A stretch of 64,000 nt of DNA from Typhlomys cinereus (Eukaryota > Chordata > Mammalia > Rodentia > Platacanthomyidae): NCBI GenBank assembly GCA_023101885.1, contig JALPQD010000639.1:310001-374000 (forward strand), in the 5' to 3' direction. Position numbers and translations under genes: made by a program. Positions 9,897-22,400 of this stretch are shown here, in pieces. Numbering within the stretch: position 1 is the stretch's first letter; every line of letters starts with the position of its first letter. A model generated the notes under the pieces. That model saw only the letters and a list, made by a program, of their open reading frames with translations, was not told the origin of the DNA and searched no databases.

Positions 9897-11358
9897 TTTT
9901 TTTTATTTCAGCTCATACAAACTTATTAGGTACACCAGTTCCCTCCCTCCCTCTTCCTCCCCCCCGTACCCCCTGCTCCCCCTTCCCACCCCTCTCCCTC
10001 CCTATCCCCCAGTGCCTCCCACCCCAATTCCCAGAGTCCTTTCTTGTGCATGTCTGATTTTCCTCTGGGCCCTCCTCTCCGATGATGTACAAGGACCCAG
10101 TGGCCTTTCCCTGAACCCTTTCCCGTGTTCCCCTTAGGTATAGGAACACTGCTGTGGCTGCCAATCATTTGCCTCCAAAGATCTTGGTGCCTTTAGCAGA
10201 TGCTAGACTTTGTGAGGTCAACAGTGTGTTGGACAATGCGCAGGGCATGCAAAGTCCAATTATGACTGCTTGAGCCCTAACTAGTGTAGAGTATCTTACA
10301 TATCATTGCTCCTCCCATCCTTTTGCTCTTACACTCTTACCGCCCCCTCTTCTGCAAATTTCCCTGAGCTTCAAGATGGAGAGAGACTAAGCTGGCCTAG
10401 TTCTAGGTGGTTGATATAGAGTCTCTGAAGTTCTGGATTGTGGTTTGTTGATTTTCTTTTGCAGTTTTGCTGCTCCTGCGATGCTCTTCACTCCATCCTG
10501 GTGGGCATTGTATGTTACCCCCTGGCCAGAGACAAAAAGCTGTTAGAGTCTTGTGATAAAAGCACATTCAAAGGTAGATGTAATAAAAGTGGGAAACCAC
10601 AGTGAGGGAGGGGTCTATCACCCATTTGCAAAATTGTTACTTTTTATCTGCCAGACTATATGCCCTCCTCTTCTGGTGAGATCACACCCCCTCAGTAGTA
10701 AATGATCAGGAACAAAAGTCTGTGAACTTAATCAGATGTCTCATTACTTATTTAGGTCCTTGGTGGAGGCCTGTTTTCCCTGCTGTAACATGGTCCCTTC
10801 TCTCCTTGTTTCTGGTGTGGCCCTCCTACCCCATCCCTCCTGTTCATAATCCTTGCAATTACTGTCTCTAGGTGGGCCAGGTGGGTTTGGTACTAGGAGC
10901 CACCTATTAGGGAGTACATACGGCGCTTAATTTTCTGGGTCTGGGATACTTCACTTAATATAATTGTTTCTAATGACATCCATTTCCTGGCAAATTCCAG
11001 TAATTCATCATTTTTGATGGCTGAGTAGTACTCCATTGTATAGATGTACCACTGTTTCCTTATCCACTCGTCAACTGTTGGACATTTGGGTTGATTCCAT
11101 GACTTTGCTATTGTAAACAGTGCTGCTATGAACATGGTTGTGCTTGTGCTATCGAGGTGAACCTCTGCTGTATGGGGGCTATTCCCAAAAGTGGAATTGC
11201 AGGGTCATATGGCATTTCAATCTTTAATTTCTTTAAGAATCTCCAGATGGCTCGCCAGAGTGGCTGTATGAGCCTGCATTCCCACCAGCAATGTAGGAGA
11301 GTTCCCCTCCCTCCACATCCTCTCCAACATTTGTTGTTGTTTGTATTGTGGATTTTTG
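9897..11358 (-). mobile_element. 5'-truncated young LINE-1
   Basis: Minus-strand L1: the poly-T (reverse of the tail) near 9897-9910 is followed by the reverse of the young 3' terminus, the whole 3'UTR and the last ~160 codons of ORF2. It breaks off at 11358 in the codons for [12 protein letters not shown]. An 11-bp direct repeat, CTCTAATCTTA, occurs at 9873-9883 and 11359-11369. The right copy directly abuts the truncation point and the left copy lies a few bases from the tail, so it is a probable target-site duplication with some decay. The 3'UTR is nearly the same as those at 7.3, 55 and 60.3 kb. Confidence 0.93.
10893..11358 (-). pseudogene. L1 ORF2 C-terminal end, frameshifted
   Basis: Encodes the C-terminal Cys domain ([18 protein letters not shown]) in one frame and the terminal segment from [19 protein letters not shown] to SLIGGS in another. 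The break is a one-base shortening of the C-run in the IPLLGI(T/A)P codons, near 11175. The same shortening is seen in two other copies. Truncated at its 5' side, so inert. Confidence 0.9.
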
Positions 11359-11438
11359 CTCTAATCTTAATCATATTTCCAAGATTCATCTTCAATGAAT
11401 CTGCAATTAAATTTCACATTCATTTGGATTTTTTTCAT

Positions 11439-11451
11439 TGTGTGTGTGTGT

Positions 11452-11501
<50 letters not shown>
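11439..11501. repeat. (TG)n microsatellite
   Basis: About 30 TG units with one TA interruption near 11455. It lies 70 bp to the right of the L1 truncation point. Reading frames here encode only Cys/Val or Thr/His and are not genes. Confidence 0.95.
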
Positions 11502-11502
<1 letters not shown>

Positions 11503-11503
<1 letters not shown>

Positions 11504-12060
11504 AGTTTCTGTGACAGAACAAAGGCTACCACAGAGCATGACAGGTACTTCCTCCCATCCCTTGGACCCTTGAGGGTGCTGGAACACCTCTTCCAATCAC
11601 ACACACGTGATATCAGAGTTTTAAGGGGAAAATTCCACATAAATCGAATGTAGCAGAGCTTACTTACACAAAGAATGACACATAAGTCAGTCAGCATCTT
11701 AAACCAGAGGAGATGAGAGTTTCACCCATCAACCCAACAGGAAATGTCAGCACAGAAGGAAAGTGGAGAATCCCCTAAGCAGTTACAGTGAGGTCTCAGT
11801 CTTGGGCAGGGTGTGACAACTTGACTGTCTATTAACTGTTGGACCCTTGAGTGGCTAAGTCAAGTCATGGTCACTATCTGGGAACACAAGCTATGGAATT
11901 AGATGCAGGCTTATGATCTCCCATATAACTGAATGCTGCATGATCCTATTTGGTAAAATCATTGCTGTGTGCATGTGCATCAGTAAGTAGATGTCTGTTT
12001 ATTCATACAGAAGCACAGAAATGTCTGGAAAAATATATATATAAATATAATGGTGATTAT
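11503..12060. other. Unique DNA, no gene seen
   Basis: No repeat family recognised and no credible coding frame. Confidence 0.5.
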
Positions 12061-12072
12061 TTTTAAAATTGA

Positions 12073-12300
12073 CTGTGTGTGTGTGTGTGTGTACATGATA
12101 TGATATTTATGATGTCATTATGAGGTGAATTTGGGCATACACTTGCCATGTTGAACATGTGGAAGTCAGACAACTTGTAGAGTCTTGTTCTCTCCATCCA
12201 GCCTTACATGAGTTCTAAGATTCATTCCAGGTTTTCAGGCCTACTTGGCAAGCACCTTCGTGTGAGATTTTGCTGTCCCCAGTGATAGCTACTTTAAGCT
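12073..12300 (-). mobile_element. Degenerate tRNA-derived rodent SINE (B3/RSINE type)
   Basis: On the plus strand it reads (TG)n, then GGAAGTCAGACAACTTGTAG, a gap, ATTCATTCCAGGTTTTCAGG and TTGGCAAGCACCTT. This is the reverse of the common rodent SINE layout of tRNA-like head, short body and CA-rich tail. It is strongly diverged and no target-site duplication was found. The exact family is uncertain. Confidence 0.5.
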
Positions 12301-13390
12301 TCTGACTATACTACTTTTTCTTTATTTTTTTTCTATTTTACTTACATTTTTAATAGATTGCTACTACATTACCAGTGAAACTTTTTTTCTAAAAGTTGGT
12401 CAGAATTAATGGCTAATGTGGTGACAGGTCACACACTTGGAAATATTTGACTATTACAGTTTCTTTGGCTGTTGAACTTAACAATTCTATCCTAAAGAAC
12501 AAAAAGCTGTTGGCCAGCTAAAAATAATGGCTTTATGAAAACAAAAATGGACAACAGAATGGAATAAATGTGTTTTGAGTCCAGAAAATCACTTGGGAAA
12601 AGCACTGTTGAAAGTCAAAGCACATTGCTAAAATCTTGCATTTTCAAGTATATTTCATCCTTAGAATTCTCTTCATAGAGGCCATAACTATTTCACATAG
12701 AATATTCTGCACATACTAAGAACAGTCATGGTTTCTATTATAAAAATGCAGAAACAATTGCAAAAGTCATGTCTCCTTTCCTTTTATCTTGGGATGATTG
12801 CTATTTATCATACTCTGTAGTCAGATGTTTTCAAGTATGCCTCAAGCATATTAGTTAACAATTTAATGAAAAAGCTTACAATTTCAAATCTAAAAAACAC
12901 TTCACGTTTTTGCAAATACTGTTATTCCAGTACATTTATTTATTAGTTTAAATGCATGCCAAATTCATGGCATTTGCCATATTATCTGTATAATTGTATT
13001 ATTAGTTTAAATATTCATTCAGAAATACAGAAAGTAAGACTAGAAGTCTGCATTCAATTCTATTTACAAATGGTAACACTGAAATGCTGAACAAAAATAA
13101 AAAGAACAAATGATTTTCTAGAATTCATTCAACTATTGATAGAATCTGAGTTCAAATTTCTGCTCCTTTCAGGGCTTTGTTCTCTATATTGCACTTACAC
13201 GTCCATAGGGCAACATTTGTTTCATGCAAATAAATTCAATTGAATGAAAGTCACTTTTTAATTTGTTATAAATTCTGCAAATAACTTGACATAAAAATAA
13301 CTGAATTAATTCACATAAAAAAGATTTATTGACTCTATGTCAATTTTCTGTTATCCAAAATCCACATTCTAAAGCTACTGTAGTTCTCTC
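12301..13390. other. Unique AT-rich DNA, no gene seen
   Basis: About 1.1 kb of AT-rich sequence with scattered poly-A/T runs. I see no repeat family, coding frame or RNA gene. Confidence 0.55.
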
Positions 13391-13394
13391 TTTC

Positions 13395-13475
13395 CAAATG
13401 GGCATATGAGGTTTGAACTCAGATCAACACATTTTTCAACGAGATGCCTTACCCACTGAGCTATCTCAATGACAA
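13395..13475 (-). mobile_element. tRNA-like SINE head fragment
   Basis: Contains TTTGAACTCAGATCAAC (reverse of a B box) and, 30 nt further, CCCACTGAGCTATCTCA (reverse of an A box of the TGGCTCAGTGGGTAAGG kind). This spacing is that of a rodent tRNA-derived SINE head. The body is missing or too diverged to recognise. Confidence 0.6.
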
Positions 13476-14010
13476 GGGTTTCATTCTAACCATCATTTCT
13501 TGAACACGTTTTAAAACTATAACTTGTTCGTTTGTTTTGTGCAGCTTATCTTCAGCCTTTCTACATTGTTGCCCATTCTGCTATGTTATTTCTCATGCTT
13601 TTCTAAATATGTCTACCAGTATGTGTCAATGAGCTTATTACCCTTCATTTATTTGAATTTTCTATTTAATAAGTATGTACTAATTACCTTTATATCCAAA
13701 GCATGATCTCACACACTATAAAAGATCATATGCACAACATTGCTTTTGAACTTAATATTTAAAATCATAGGGAGTTGCATCAGAAATAACTGCTTTAAAA
13801 TTATGCACAGGCAAAGAGAAGATAGAAATAATAGTACTGATAGTTCAGCACATAAAATTTCAGATTCTATGTATACTATCCATTTGTTTAATGAAAGTAA
13901 AATTATCTTCTGTGACTTGTTACCAACTTGTTTAGTAGCATGATGTTTTCTGTTCCATACAAAATTTAAAAGATAAAACAAAAAGATGGAAGGAAACATC
14001 ATGCATAGAA
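13476..14010. other. Unique AT-rich DNA, no gene seen
   Basis: No repeat family recognised. The short open frames have no coding signs. Confidence 0.5.
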
Positions 14011-14024
14011 AGAGTTAATGAATG

Positions 14025-14841
14025 ATCCCCTCTCTCCTTGTTACTGGTGTGTCCTTACTAGAAGAGAGGGCGTATAGTCTGGCAAATACAAAGTAACCAT
14101 TTGACCCCTCTCTCACCGTGGTTTCCTACTTTTATTACATCTACCCTTGAAAATACTCTTATAACAAGACTCTAATTTAACAGGTTTTTATCTCCAACCA
14201 AGGGGGCGATATCCAGTACCCATCAGGATGGAGCCAAGGGCATTGCAGGAGTAGCAAAATTGAAAAAAAAATCAACAAACCATAATCCAGAACATCAGAG
14301 ACTATATCAACCACCTGGAAATAGGGCAGCCTAATCTCTCCCCATCCTGAAGCTCAGGGAAATTTGCTAAAGAGGAGACGGTAAGATTGTAAGAGCATAA
14401 GGACGGGAGGAGTAATGATATGCAAGATACTCCACAAAAGCTAAGGCTGAAGCAATCATATTTGGACTTTGAATGCCCTACGCAATGTCCAACACACTAT
14501 TGACCCCACAAAGTCTAGCGTTTGCTAAAGACACTAAGATCCTTGGAGGCAAGGGATTGACAGCCACAGTAGTGTTCCTATGCTTAAAGGCAACACAGGA
14601 AACGGTTCTGGGAAATCCCACTGAGTCCTCGCACCTCATCGGAGAGGAGGACCCAGAGGAGAGTTTGGCACGCACATTAAAGGATGCTCCGGGGATGGGA
14701 GGGGGAGGCACTAAGGGATGGGGAGGGAAGGGGGAGGGGAGAGGAGCACAGGGGGATGGGAGGTGGAGGGAGGGAAGGGACCAGTGTACCTGTTAAGTTT
14801 GTATGAGTAGAAATAAAAAAAATATATATATATAAAAAGAG
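14025..14841 (+). mobile_element. L1 3'UTR-only insertion, old group, with TSD
   Basis: About 800 bp of L1 3'UTR ending in an AT-rich tail. It is flanked by the 14-bp duplication AGAGTTAATGAATG at 14011-14024 and 14842-14855, so it is a complete, severely 5'-truncated insertion. Its 3'UTR has the old-group signature (AAAGGATGCTCCGGGGATGG) instead of the young GGACTCTCTGGGAATTGGG. It carries the recurrent 3'UTR frame (14473-14796, 107 codons). Confidence 0.93.
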
Positions 14842-14855
14842 AGAGTTAATGAATG

Positions 14856-16046
14856 GGTCTCAACATGCAAACATGATACTGAAATAGATAGAACATTCAC
14901 TAGGGGAGGTCAAGAAAAAAAAGAATAGGATCCACTAAGGATTGCCCTTATGTACTTTAAACCCTAAAAGGGGGCTCTGTTTTTTTGTTTTTAATCTCAC
15001 TCTAGGAAACCATCAGCAATACAAAGCACCTAAAGTTAGCTTCCATGAGTCTTCTACAGGATCAAGAAGAAAAATCAGTGCCCAATGAATTAAACATATT
15101 CTTGTTTATTTTCATAGTGAAGCTGATAAAGATTCAAACATACATTCTTTTCCTTATTTCTCTCTTTCCCAGCCCTTCTTGCTCCCTGAAAAGTTGCCTT
15201 GATAATTGAAGCCAGAGTTAAGGTCTAGATCTCTCTTAGCATGAAAAGTATCAACAACTTCTTGACAAGAACCAAGGCACATTCAGTCTACATCTGCCAT
15301 AAAAATATTATAATACTCCTCCTGTTTACTCATGGGAAAAAATTTAAAGTGACAGAACAAAACACAATCACATTCCTTCTGGTATGTATACCTTGCTCTC
15401 TCTCATGATACCATTCTACTAACAAATTAGGGTTTCAGAATTCTGTATTAATTGTGACAACCATGTCCCTTGGCTATTTGTTACCTTAGGATTATTTTTT
15501 GGTCTTTGGCTGTGGTAATAGAAAAAGTGAAAAAGTGTCTTTTCAGGACAGCTGTACCAAAGTGCCAGTTAATCCAATCCAATTGCTTGGAGTGAGAGAA
15601 ATTTCTCATCAAGTTGTTAATCATTCTTTCCAAAACCTTACAGAAATTTTGTACTTCTTCACTCTTGGCACTTCAAAACATTCCTCTCTGTTAGCTTTGG
15701 CTGGAAACTTTGATAAAGAGTGAAAATCAAGCTGGGAGAATCAAAAGCCCTGAAACTCACAAACATTACACCCAACAAAGCTAAACTTTGCAATGTATCT
15801 TCAGATGCTTCTAGCCTGGTTTCAAAATAAATACCAATGTCAGATCTTGTCCTTAAAGAGCAGGATTCAGTGTCAATAAACATGAGCATAAAATATATCC
15901 ACACTTACAGACTACAAGATAAAAGGCAAGACAATATTGTAAGCTTTCATTCAAGAAAACTAAGTAAAAGCAGCAATATAAACCTAAGGAAGTCTGAACT
16001 CAAGAAATAAAAGTGATCCTAAAAAGGATATAAAAAAGTAAACCTT
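14856..16046. other. Unique AT-rich DNA, no gene seen
   Basis: About 1.2 kb without recognised repeats. Open frames of 74 codons (15499-15723) and 81 codons (15659-15904, minus) show no known domain or start context and I do not call them genes. Confidence 0.5.
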
Positions 16047-16064
16047 AAGAAACTTCAGTAAAAG

Positions 16065-16242
16065 GGGGCTGGAGAGGTGGCTCAGGGGTTAAGCCTCTGC
16101 CTTGCAAGCAGAAGGTCCTGAGTTCAGATCCTAGACCCTACGTATAGACGCCGGGCGGAAGGGGGGGGGCTGTGAATCCCGGGGCAAAGTAAACAAGGAG
16201 GAGATGGAGGCGTCCACGGTGGTTCCCGAATTCGCCCAGGGT

Positions 16243-16285
<43 letters not shown>

Positions 16286-16330
16286 ACCTCACACACACAA
16301 TTGTATAAATAATAACAAAAAAATTAAAAA
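16065..16330 (+). mobile_element. Young B2-superfamily-like SINE with TSD
   Basis: Head GGGGCTGGAGAGGTGGCTCA with RNA polymerase III A box (TGGCTCAGGGGTTAAG) and B box (GAGTTCAGATCC). It continues with a CpG-rich body (ACGTATAGACGCCGGGCGGA), a (CA)n stretch and an A-rich tail. Near-duplicate flanks AAGAAAC(TT)CAGTAAAAG at 16047-16064 and 16331-16346 mark the insertion. Compared with the 46081 copy, it lacks about 50 bp of the body (the TGGTCCTGGTAGGGCGGAG part). Confidence 0.9.
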
Positions 16331-16604
16331 AAGAAACCAGTAAAAGGAAAGGTAAGTTCTTTGATAATATCAACAAAAATGGTAAATTTGTTGCTATACT
16401 GAACAACAAAATTAAAAATTAGCAGCATTAGAAATGAAAGAGAACACTAATATTACTCTTAAAGAAACAAAAAGGATTACAAATGAGTCCTATGCCAACA
16501 AATTAGAAAACTTGGAAGAAATAGACAAATTTATAGAAAAAATAAATGATCAAAGCTGATTGAAGAATATTTTTTTAACAAAAGAGGATATCAAAAGTCT
16601 GGAT

Positions 16605-16798
16605 GGGAGTTGGGGTGATGGCTGAGGGCTTAAAGCCTTTTCTTCACAAGCAAAAGATCCTAAGTTCAGATCCCAGATCTTACATAAAAATGACAGAGCA
16701 ATATGGGAGTGGTCTGTAATTTTTGCCCAAGAGCAAAGCAATAAGAAGGTTAAGCAACCCCAGGATAAATCCCAGTGCCATCCTTAGGCCTCCACGGG

Positions 16799-16847
<49 letters not shown>

Positions 16848-16900
16848 CACACGTCCTCTTGTACATACACATATGCATGCATATACCCACCCCCCAAAAA
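16605..16900 (+). mobile_element. Older copy of the same SINE family
   Basis: Same order as the young family (A box TGGCTGAGGGCTTAAAG, B box AAGTTCAGATCCC, body, (AC)n 16799-16846), but most CpG sites have decayed. Flanks AAAAGTCTGG (before) and GAAAGGTCTGG (after) are a probable diverged target-site duplication. Confidence 0.8.
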
Positions 16901-16958
16901 GAAAGGTCTGGTTGGCTCTGCATTAGGAAACTAAATTTGGGATGAAAAATCTTCTTAG

Positions 16959-17155
16959 GGCTACAGGAGTAGCTCCATTGGCAGAGTGCTTACCTGAGAT
17001 TCATGGAGCCTCAGAATTAAACCCCAGTGCTGCAAAAACAGGTGTTTATGACACATGCCTGTAATCCTAGCACTTAGGAAGTTCAGAAGTTCAAGGTCAC
17101 CTTCAGTTACATAGAGAGGGTAGCCTGAGATAGTTTGAGACTGTTTCAAAAATAA
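16959..17155 (+). mobile_element. B4-type SINE (ID head fused to B1 body)
   Basis: First part resembles an ID element (GTAGCTCCATTGGCAGAGTG, TTAAACCCCAGTGCTGC). It is followed by a B1/7SL-like part (CATGCCTGTAATCCTAGCAC, AAGTTCAAGGTCACC, GACTGTTTCAAAAA). The composite is typical of rodent B4 SINEs and supports a rodent source. Confidence 0.75.
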
Positions 17156-17199
17156 ATGCAGTAAAATCTCTTCCCTAAGGGAAAAAAAAATCCCAAGCT

Positions 17200-17760
17200 C
17201 ACCTGAAGTTTTAAGAATGTCTCTGCCTTCAAGCACATGTGACTTTGAGCATGTTTACAAGGTACTTAAATACAAGTCTTGGTCAATATTTGACTTTTTT
17301 TCCAGCTTCAGATTTATAGTAGAACACAACATAAGCCCCAGGAAGAATGGAACAAGGCAGTTCTCAGCCCTATCTTCTGAGAAATTGCTGCCAGAGAGTT
17401 TTTCATTTATCTTTCTAGTTTTGGCTGATTGTGGCTCATTCCAACTGCCCACCACAATATGGCACACAGTTAAGGTATATCTGGACTCCCGTCTGGGTGC
17501 AGTTGAAGAAGCCATTTTCTCCAGGGCAGAGTAACCTACTGCCTGTGTTGTCAGTCAGTTGGACTGTGGTTTTGGTTTGATGTCATCCTGTGGGACTAAG
17601 GGTGTGGAGACTTGACATCATGCGGTCTTGCTTTTGTTGTTTGTGTAAGTAATAAATTGTCTGACCTCATTTGGACTTGTTGTCTTCACATAAAACTCAT
17701 CTTTAGAAACATGGAAAAGGTCAGACTCTGCAGCAGTAATACTTGTGCGTCTACTACCAC
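17200..17760 (+). other. Unassigned segment with LTR-like 3' features
   Basis: Contains GTAAGTAATAAATTGTCTGACC (an AATAAA signal) after a GC-richer stretch with ACTCCCGTCTGGGTGC and CCATTTTCTCCAGGGC. Polyadenylation signal followed by a CTGACC block is common in retroviral LTRs. I found no clear TG...CA ends or target-site duplication. It could equally be unique DNA. Confidence 0.25.
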
Positions 17761-18400
17761 TGCAAATGCCTCACTTTTATTGATTAAATTCTATGAAGTT
17801 TGAAAAATATTAGCACTAATCTTCCAGGTCATTGGAGAAGCTTACTAACCACATTTACTAACTTGGGATACTAACTTTAGGATAACTTGATAACAGTTAT
17901 CCTAAAACCAGAGCCAGACAAAAATATCACAAGAAAAACTGAAAACTACCATTACTTGAATCAAAGATGCAGACATATTCATAAAATAGTGACAGAACAA
18001 ATTATAGAATATTTATTTACAAAGGCTCACAATAATCAACTGACTTTGACATCCAAATTTTCTTAATGTAATACAATCTGTTCCTAGAACAAAAACATAA
18101 ATTGTATAATTACAAACAATGAAAGATAACACTTAACATATTGGGGATAGAAGAGTAATTTCTCACTTACCAAGTGATATGTATCAAAATTTCACAGACA
18201 TTATCATCATTATTGATTAAAAACTGAAGGCTTTTTCTTTAAAATTGAAAATAAGACAATATTGATATTTCTACTTTGTATTTTACTATATTTGATAGCT
18301 CTATTTTGTATTTTACTATAGTTTCTAAGCTTGAATGATGAGGATAAATTAAGAAACAACCAGGTTGAAAATTAAAGCATATAACTGTATACATTTTAAA
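17761..18400. other. Unique AT-rich DNA, no gene seen
   Basis: No repeat family or coding frame recognised. A short tandem similarity (ATTTTGTATTTTACTATA, near 18275 and 18303) is present. Bases 18401-18416 are the left TSD of the next L1. Confidence 0.5.
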
Positions 18401-19430
18401 AATGATATGTTCTTTTTTTATTTTTCTGCTCATAAAAATGTAATAAGTACCCCTGTCCCCTCCCTCCCTCCACCCCTCCCTGGATCTCCCTGCTTCTTTC
18501 CCTTTTCCCCTTCCTTTCCCCTCTCCCTCCCTTTCTCCCAGTGCCCCCTCCCCCATCTCTGAAGCATCCTTTAATGTGTATATCAAACTTTCCTCTGGGT
18601 CCTCCTCTCTGATGAGGTGTAAGGACTCAGTGGCATTTCCTAGAACTCTTTCTTGTGTTCCCCTTAAGTATAGGAACACTATTGTGACTATTAATCCCTT
18701 GCTTCTAAGGATCCTAGTGCCCTGAGTCCATGCTAGACTTTTGAGGGGTCAATGATATGTTGGTCATTGCGCAGATCATGCAGAGTCCTAACTTGTGTGG
18801 AGTATCTTGCATATCATGACTCCTCCCATCCTTGTGCTCTTACAATCTTACCACCCCCTCTTCTGCAAATTTCCCTGAGCTTCAGGATGGGGAGAGATTA
18901 GGCAGGCCTGATTCCAGGTGGTTGATATAGAATCTCTGATGTTCTGGATTATGGTTTGTTGATTTTTTTTTTTCAGTTTTGCTGATCCTGCAATGCCCTT
19001 GGCTCCATCCTGATGGGTACTGGATGCCACCCCCTAGTCAGAGATAAAAAGCTGTTAAAATAAAGTCTTATTAAAAGGATAGATTCAAAAGTAGATGGGA
19101 TAAGAGTAGGAGACTACAGTGAGGGGTGGGTCAGTCTCCCATTGCAAAATGATTACTTCTATCTGCCAGACTGTATGCCCTTCCTTTCTGGTAAGATCAT
19201 ACCCCATCAACTGCAAATGACCAAGAAGGACAGTCTGTGAGCTTAACCACATGTCTCATTTCTTACTTGCAGTCCTTGATGGTGGCCTGTTATCTCTGCT
19301 GTAGCATGATACCCTCTCTCCTTGTTTCTGGCGGGGCCCTCCTTCCCCTTCTCTACTGTTTATAATCTTTTCAATTATTGTAGGTATTACAGAGATATAT
19401 CTTTAAGTGTCTCTATAAGTGGATTTGGTA

Positions 19431-22400
19431 CTAGGATCCACCAATTAGGGAGTACATACGATGCTTAATTTTCCGTGTCTGGGATACTTTACTCAATATA
19501 ATTGTTTCTAATTTCATCCATTTCCCAGGAAATTGCATTAATTCATCATTTTTGATGGCTGAGTAGTACTCCATTGTATAGATGTACCACAGTTTCCTTA
19601 TCAACTTATCAACTGTTGGACATTTGGGTTGATTTCATGACTTTGCTATTGTAAACAGTGCTGCTATGAACATGGTCATGCTTGTGCTATCGAGGTGAAT
19701 TTTTGCTGTATGTGGGGTTATTCCCAGAAGTGGAATAGCAGGGTCATATGGCATTTAACTCCTTAACTGCTTTAAGAATCTCCAGATGGCTCGCCAGAGT
19801 GGTTGTATGAGCCTGCATTCCCACCAGCAATGTAGGAGACTTCCCCTCTCTCCACATCCTCTCCAGCATTTGGTGGTGTTTGTATTGTGGATTTTTGCCA
19901 TCCTGACCGGGGTAAGAGGGTCACCTCCTCAGGGAGGTTTTGATTTGCATTTCCCTGATGGCTAAGGATGTGGAGCATTTTTTAAGATATTTGTTAGACA
20001 TTTTAATTTCATCCTTGGTAGAGTTTAAGTTCCAAGGCCCATTTTTTAATTGGGCCATTTGTTTCTTTGGTGTTTAGTTTTCTAAGTTCTTTGTGCACTC
20101 AGGATAATAGAGCTCTATCAGATATATGGTTAGTGAAGATTTTCTCCCATTCTATGAGTTGCCTTTGTGCTCCAGTTACAATCTCTTTATCTGAACAGAA
20201 GCTCTTTAATTTCATAAGATCCCATCTGTTGAGTGTTGGTTGTATTGACTGTGCTATTGGATTTCCGATTAGGAACTGTTGGCCTAGTCGAATCAGCTCC
20301 AGGGAGTTCCCTACCCTTTCAACTAAGGTTTTTATAGTCTCTGGCCTTATATTGAGGTCCTTTATCCATGTGGAAGTAAGTCTTGTACATGGTAACAAGT
20401 ATGGGTCCAGTTTTAATCTTCTGCATGTGGACATCCAGTTTTGCTAGCACTATTTGTTGAAGATGCTGTTCTTTTTCCATTGGATTTTCTGGGCCCCTTT
20501 GTCAAAGATCAAATGGCTGTAATTTTGTGGGCTTATATCTAGGTCTTCAACCTTTATCCATGGATCTGTGTGTCTATTTTGGAGCCAGTACCAGGCTGTT
20601 TTTATAACTATGGATTTGTAGTATAAAGTTTGGTATGGTGATACTTCCAGCAGTGTTTTTGTTACTCAGGATTGTTTTTGCTATCCTGGGTCTTTTGTGC
20701 CTCCATATGAATGCTGAGATTGTTTGTTCAGCTTCTTTAAAGAATTGCTTAGGGATTTTAATTTGTATAGCATTGAATCTGTATATTGCCTTTGGTAGGA
20801 TGGTCATTTTTATGATATTGATTCTGCCAATGCAGGAATATGGGAGGTCTTTCCACCTTCTAGTGTTTTCTGTAATTTCTTTCTATAGGATTTTAAAGTT
20901 TTCATTGTAAAGTTCACTTACTCCCTTGGTTAGGTTTATACCAAAGTATTTCATTTTTTTAGGGGCTATAGTAAATGGGATTGCTTCTCTCAGGGCTTTT
21001 TCACTTCTTTCATTCTTGGCATATAGGAAGGCCACTGATTTTTGTATGTTTACTTTTTATCCTGCCACCTTGCTGAACTTCTCAATTAGTTCCAGGAGCT
21101 TCCTGGTGGAGTTTTTGGGATCACTCAGATATAAGATCATGTCATCTGCAAATAGAGATAACTTGACTTCTTCCTTGCCGATTTGAATCCCTTTTATCTC
21201 CCTTTCTTGTCTTATGGCTTCAGCTAAGACTTCAAGTACAATATTGAAGATAAGTGGGAAAGTGGACAGCCTTGTCTAGTTCCTGACCGAAGCAGGAATG
21301 CTTCGAGTTTTTCCCCATTGAGTATTTATTATATTGACAAAAGTTCCTTATATTCCAACAGTGTCTAGGGTTTTGATCATAGAAGGTTGTTGGATCTTGT
21401 CAAAAGCTTTTTCTGCATCTATCGAGAGTATCATGTGGTCTTGGACTTTGGACTGGTTTATATGGTGAATTACATTTATTGATTTGCGTATGTTGAACCA
21501 ACCTTGTGTGCCTGGGACAAAGCCTGCTTGATCCCCATAAATTTTCTTTTTGATATGTTTTTGAATCCGATTTGCTAAGACTTTGTTGAGAATCTTTGCA
21601 TCTGTGTTAATCAGAGAGATTGGCCTATAGTTTTCTTTTTTAAGTATATCTTTATTAGGTTTTGGGATTAAGACAATATTAGCTTCATAGAAAGAATCTG
21701 GTAGTGTTCCTTCCTTTGCTATTAGATGGAACAGTTTAAGGAGTATTGGTGTTATTAGCTCCTTAAATGTCTGGTAGAACTCTGTGCTGAATCCATCTGA
21801 CCTGGGACATTTCTTGGTGGGAAGATTCAAGATTACTTCATTGATTTCCTCATATGTTATAGGACTATTTAAATAATTCACAACTTCCTGATTCAATTTT
21901 GGTAAGTTGTGCTTACTTAGGTATTCATCCATCTCTTTTGTGTTGTCAAACTTCACAGCGTATAAGTTTTTGAAATATAAGCTTATAATACTCTGAATTT
22001 CTTGGGTATCAGTAGTGATAACTCCATGTTCATTTCTAATTTTGTTAATTTATGTTTTTTCTCTCTTGCTTTTGGTTAATTTAGCTAGGGGTATATCAAT
22101 CTTATTGATTTTTTCAAAAAACCTGCTTTTTGACTGGTTGATTTTCTCTATTGTTTTCCTAATCTCAATTTCGGATATTTCTCCCCTTATTTTGCTAATC
22201 TCCTCTCTTCTACTGCTTTTGGGATCAGATTGCTCTGGTATCTCTAAAGCTTTAAGCTGCAGTGTTAAGTTATTTAATTCTGATGTTTCCATTTTTATTG
22301 ATGCAGGCATTAAGAGCTATGAACTTACCTCTTGGGACAGCTTTCATTGTGTCCCAAAGATTTTGACAAGTTGTATTTTCATTATCATTTACTTTCCAGA

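Noticed and set aside
11157..11697. Cys-Val and Thr-His rich frames, also at 16131, 30199, 41024, 46077, 59539 and 63397
   Set aside because: Translations of (TG)n/(CA)n repeats and SINE bodies.
16047..17155. tRNA-like A and B boxes that might be tRNA genes
   Set aside because: All tRNA-like heads lie at the start of SINEs with CA/A-rich tails and TSDs; none has a complete cloverleaf.
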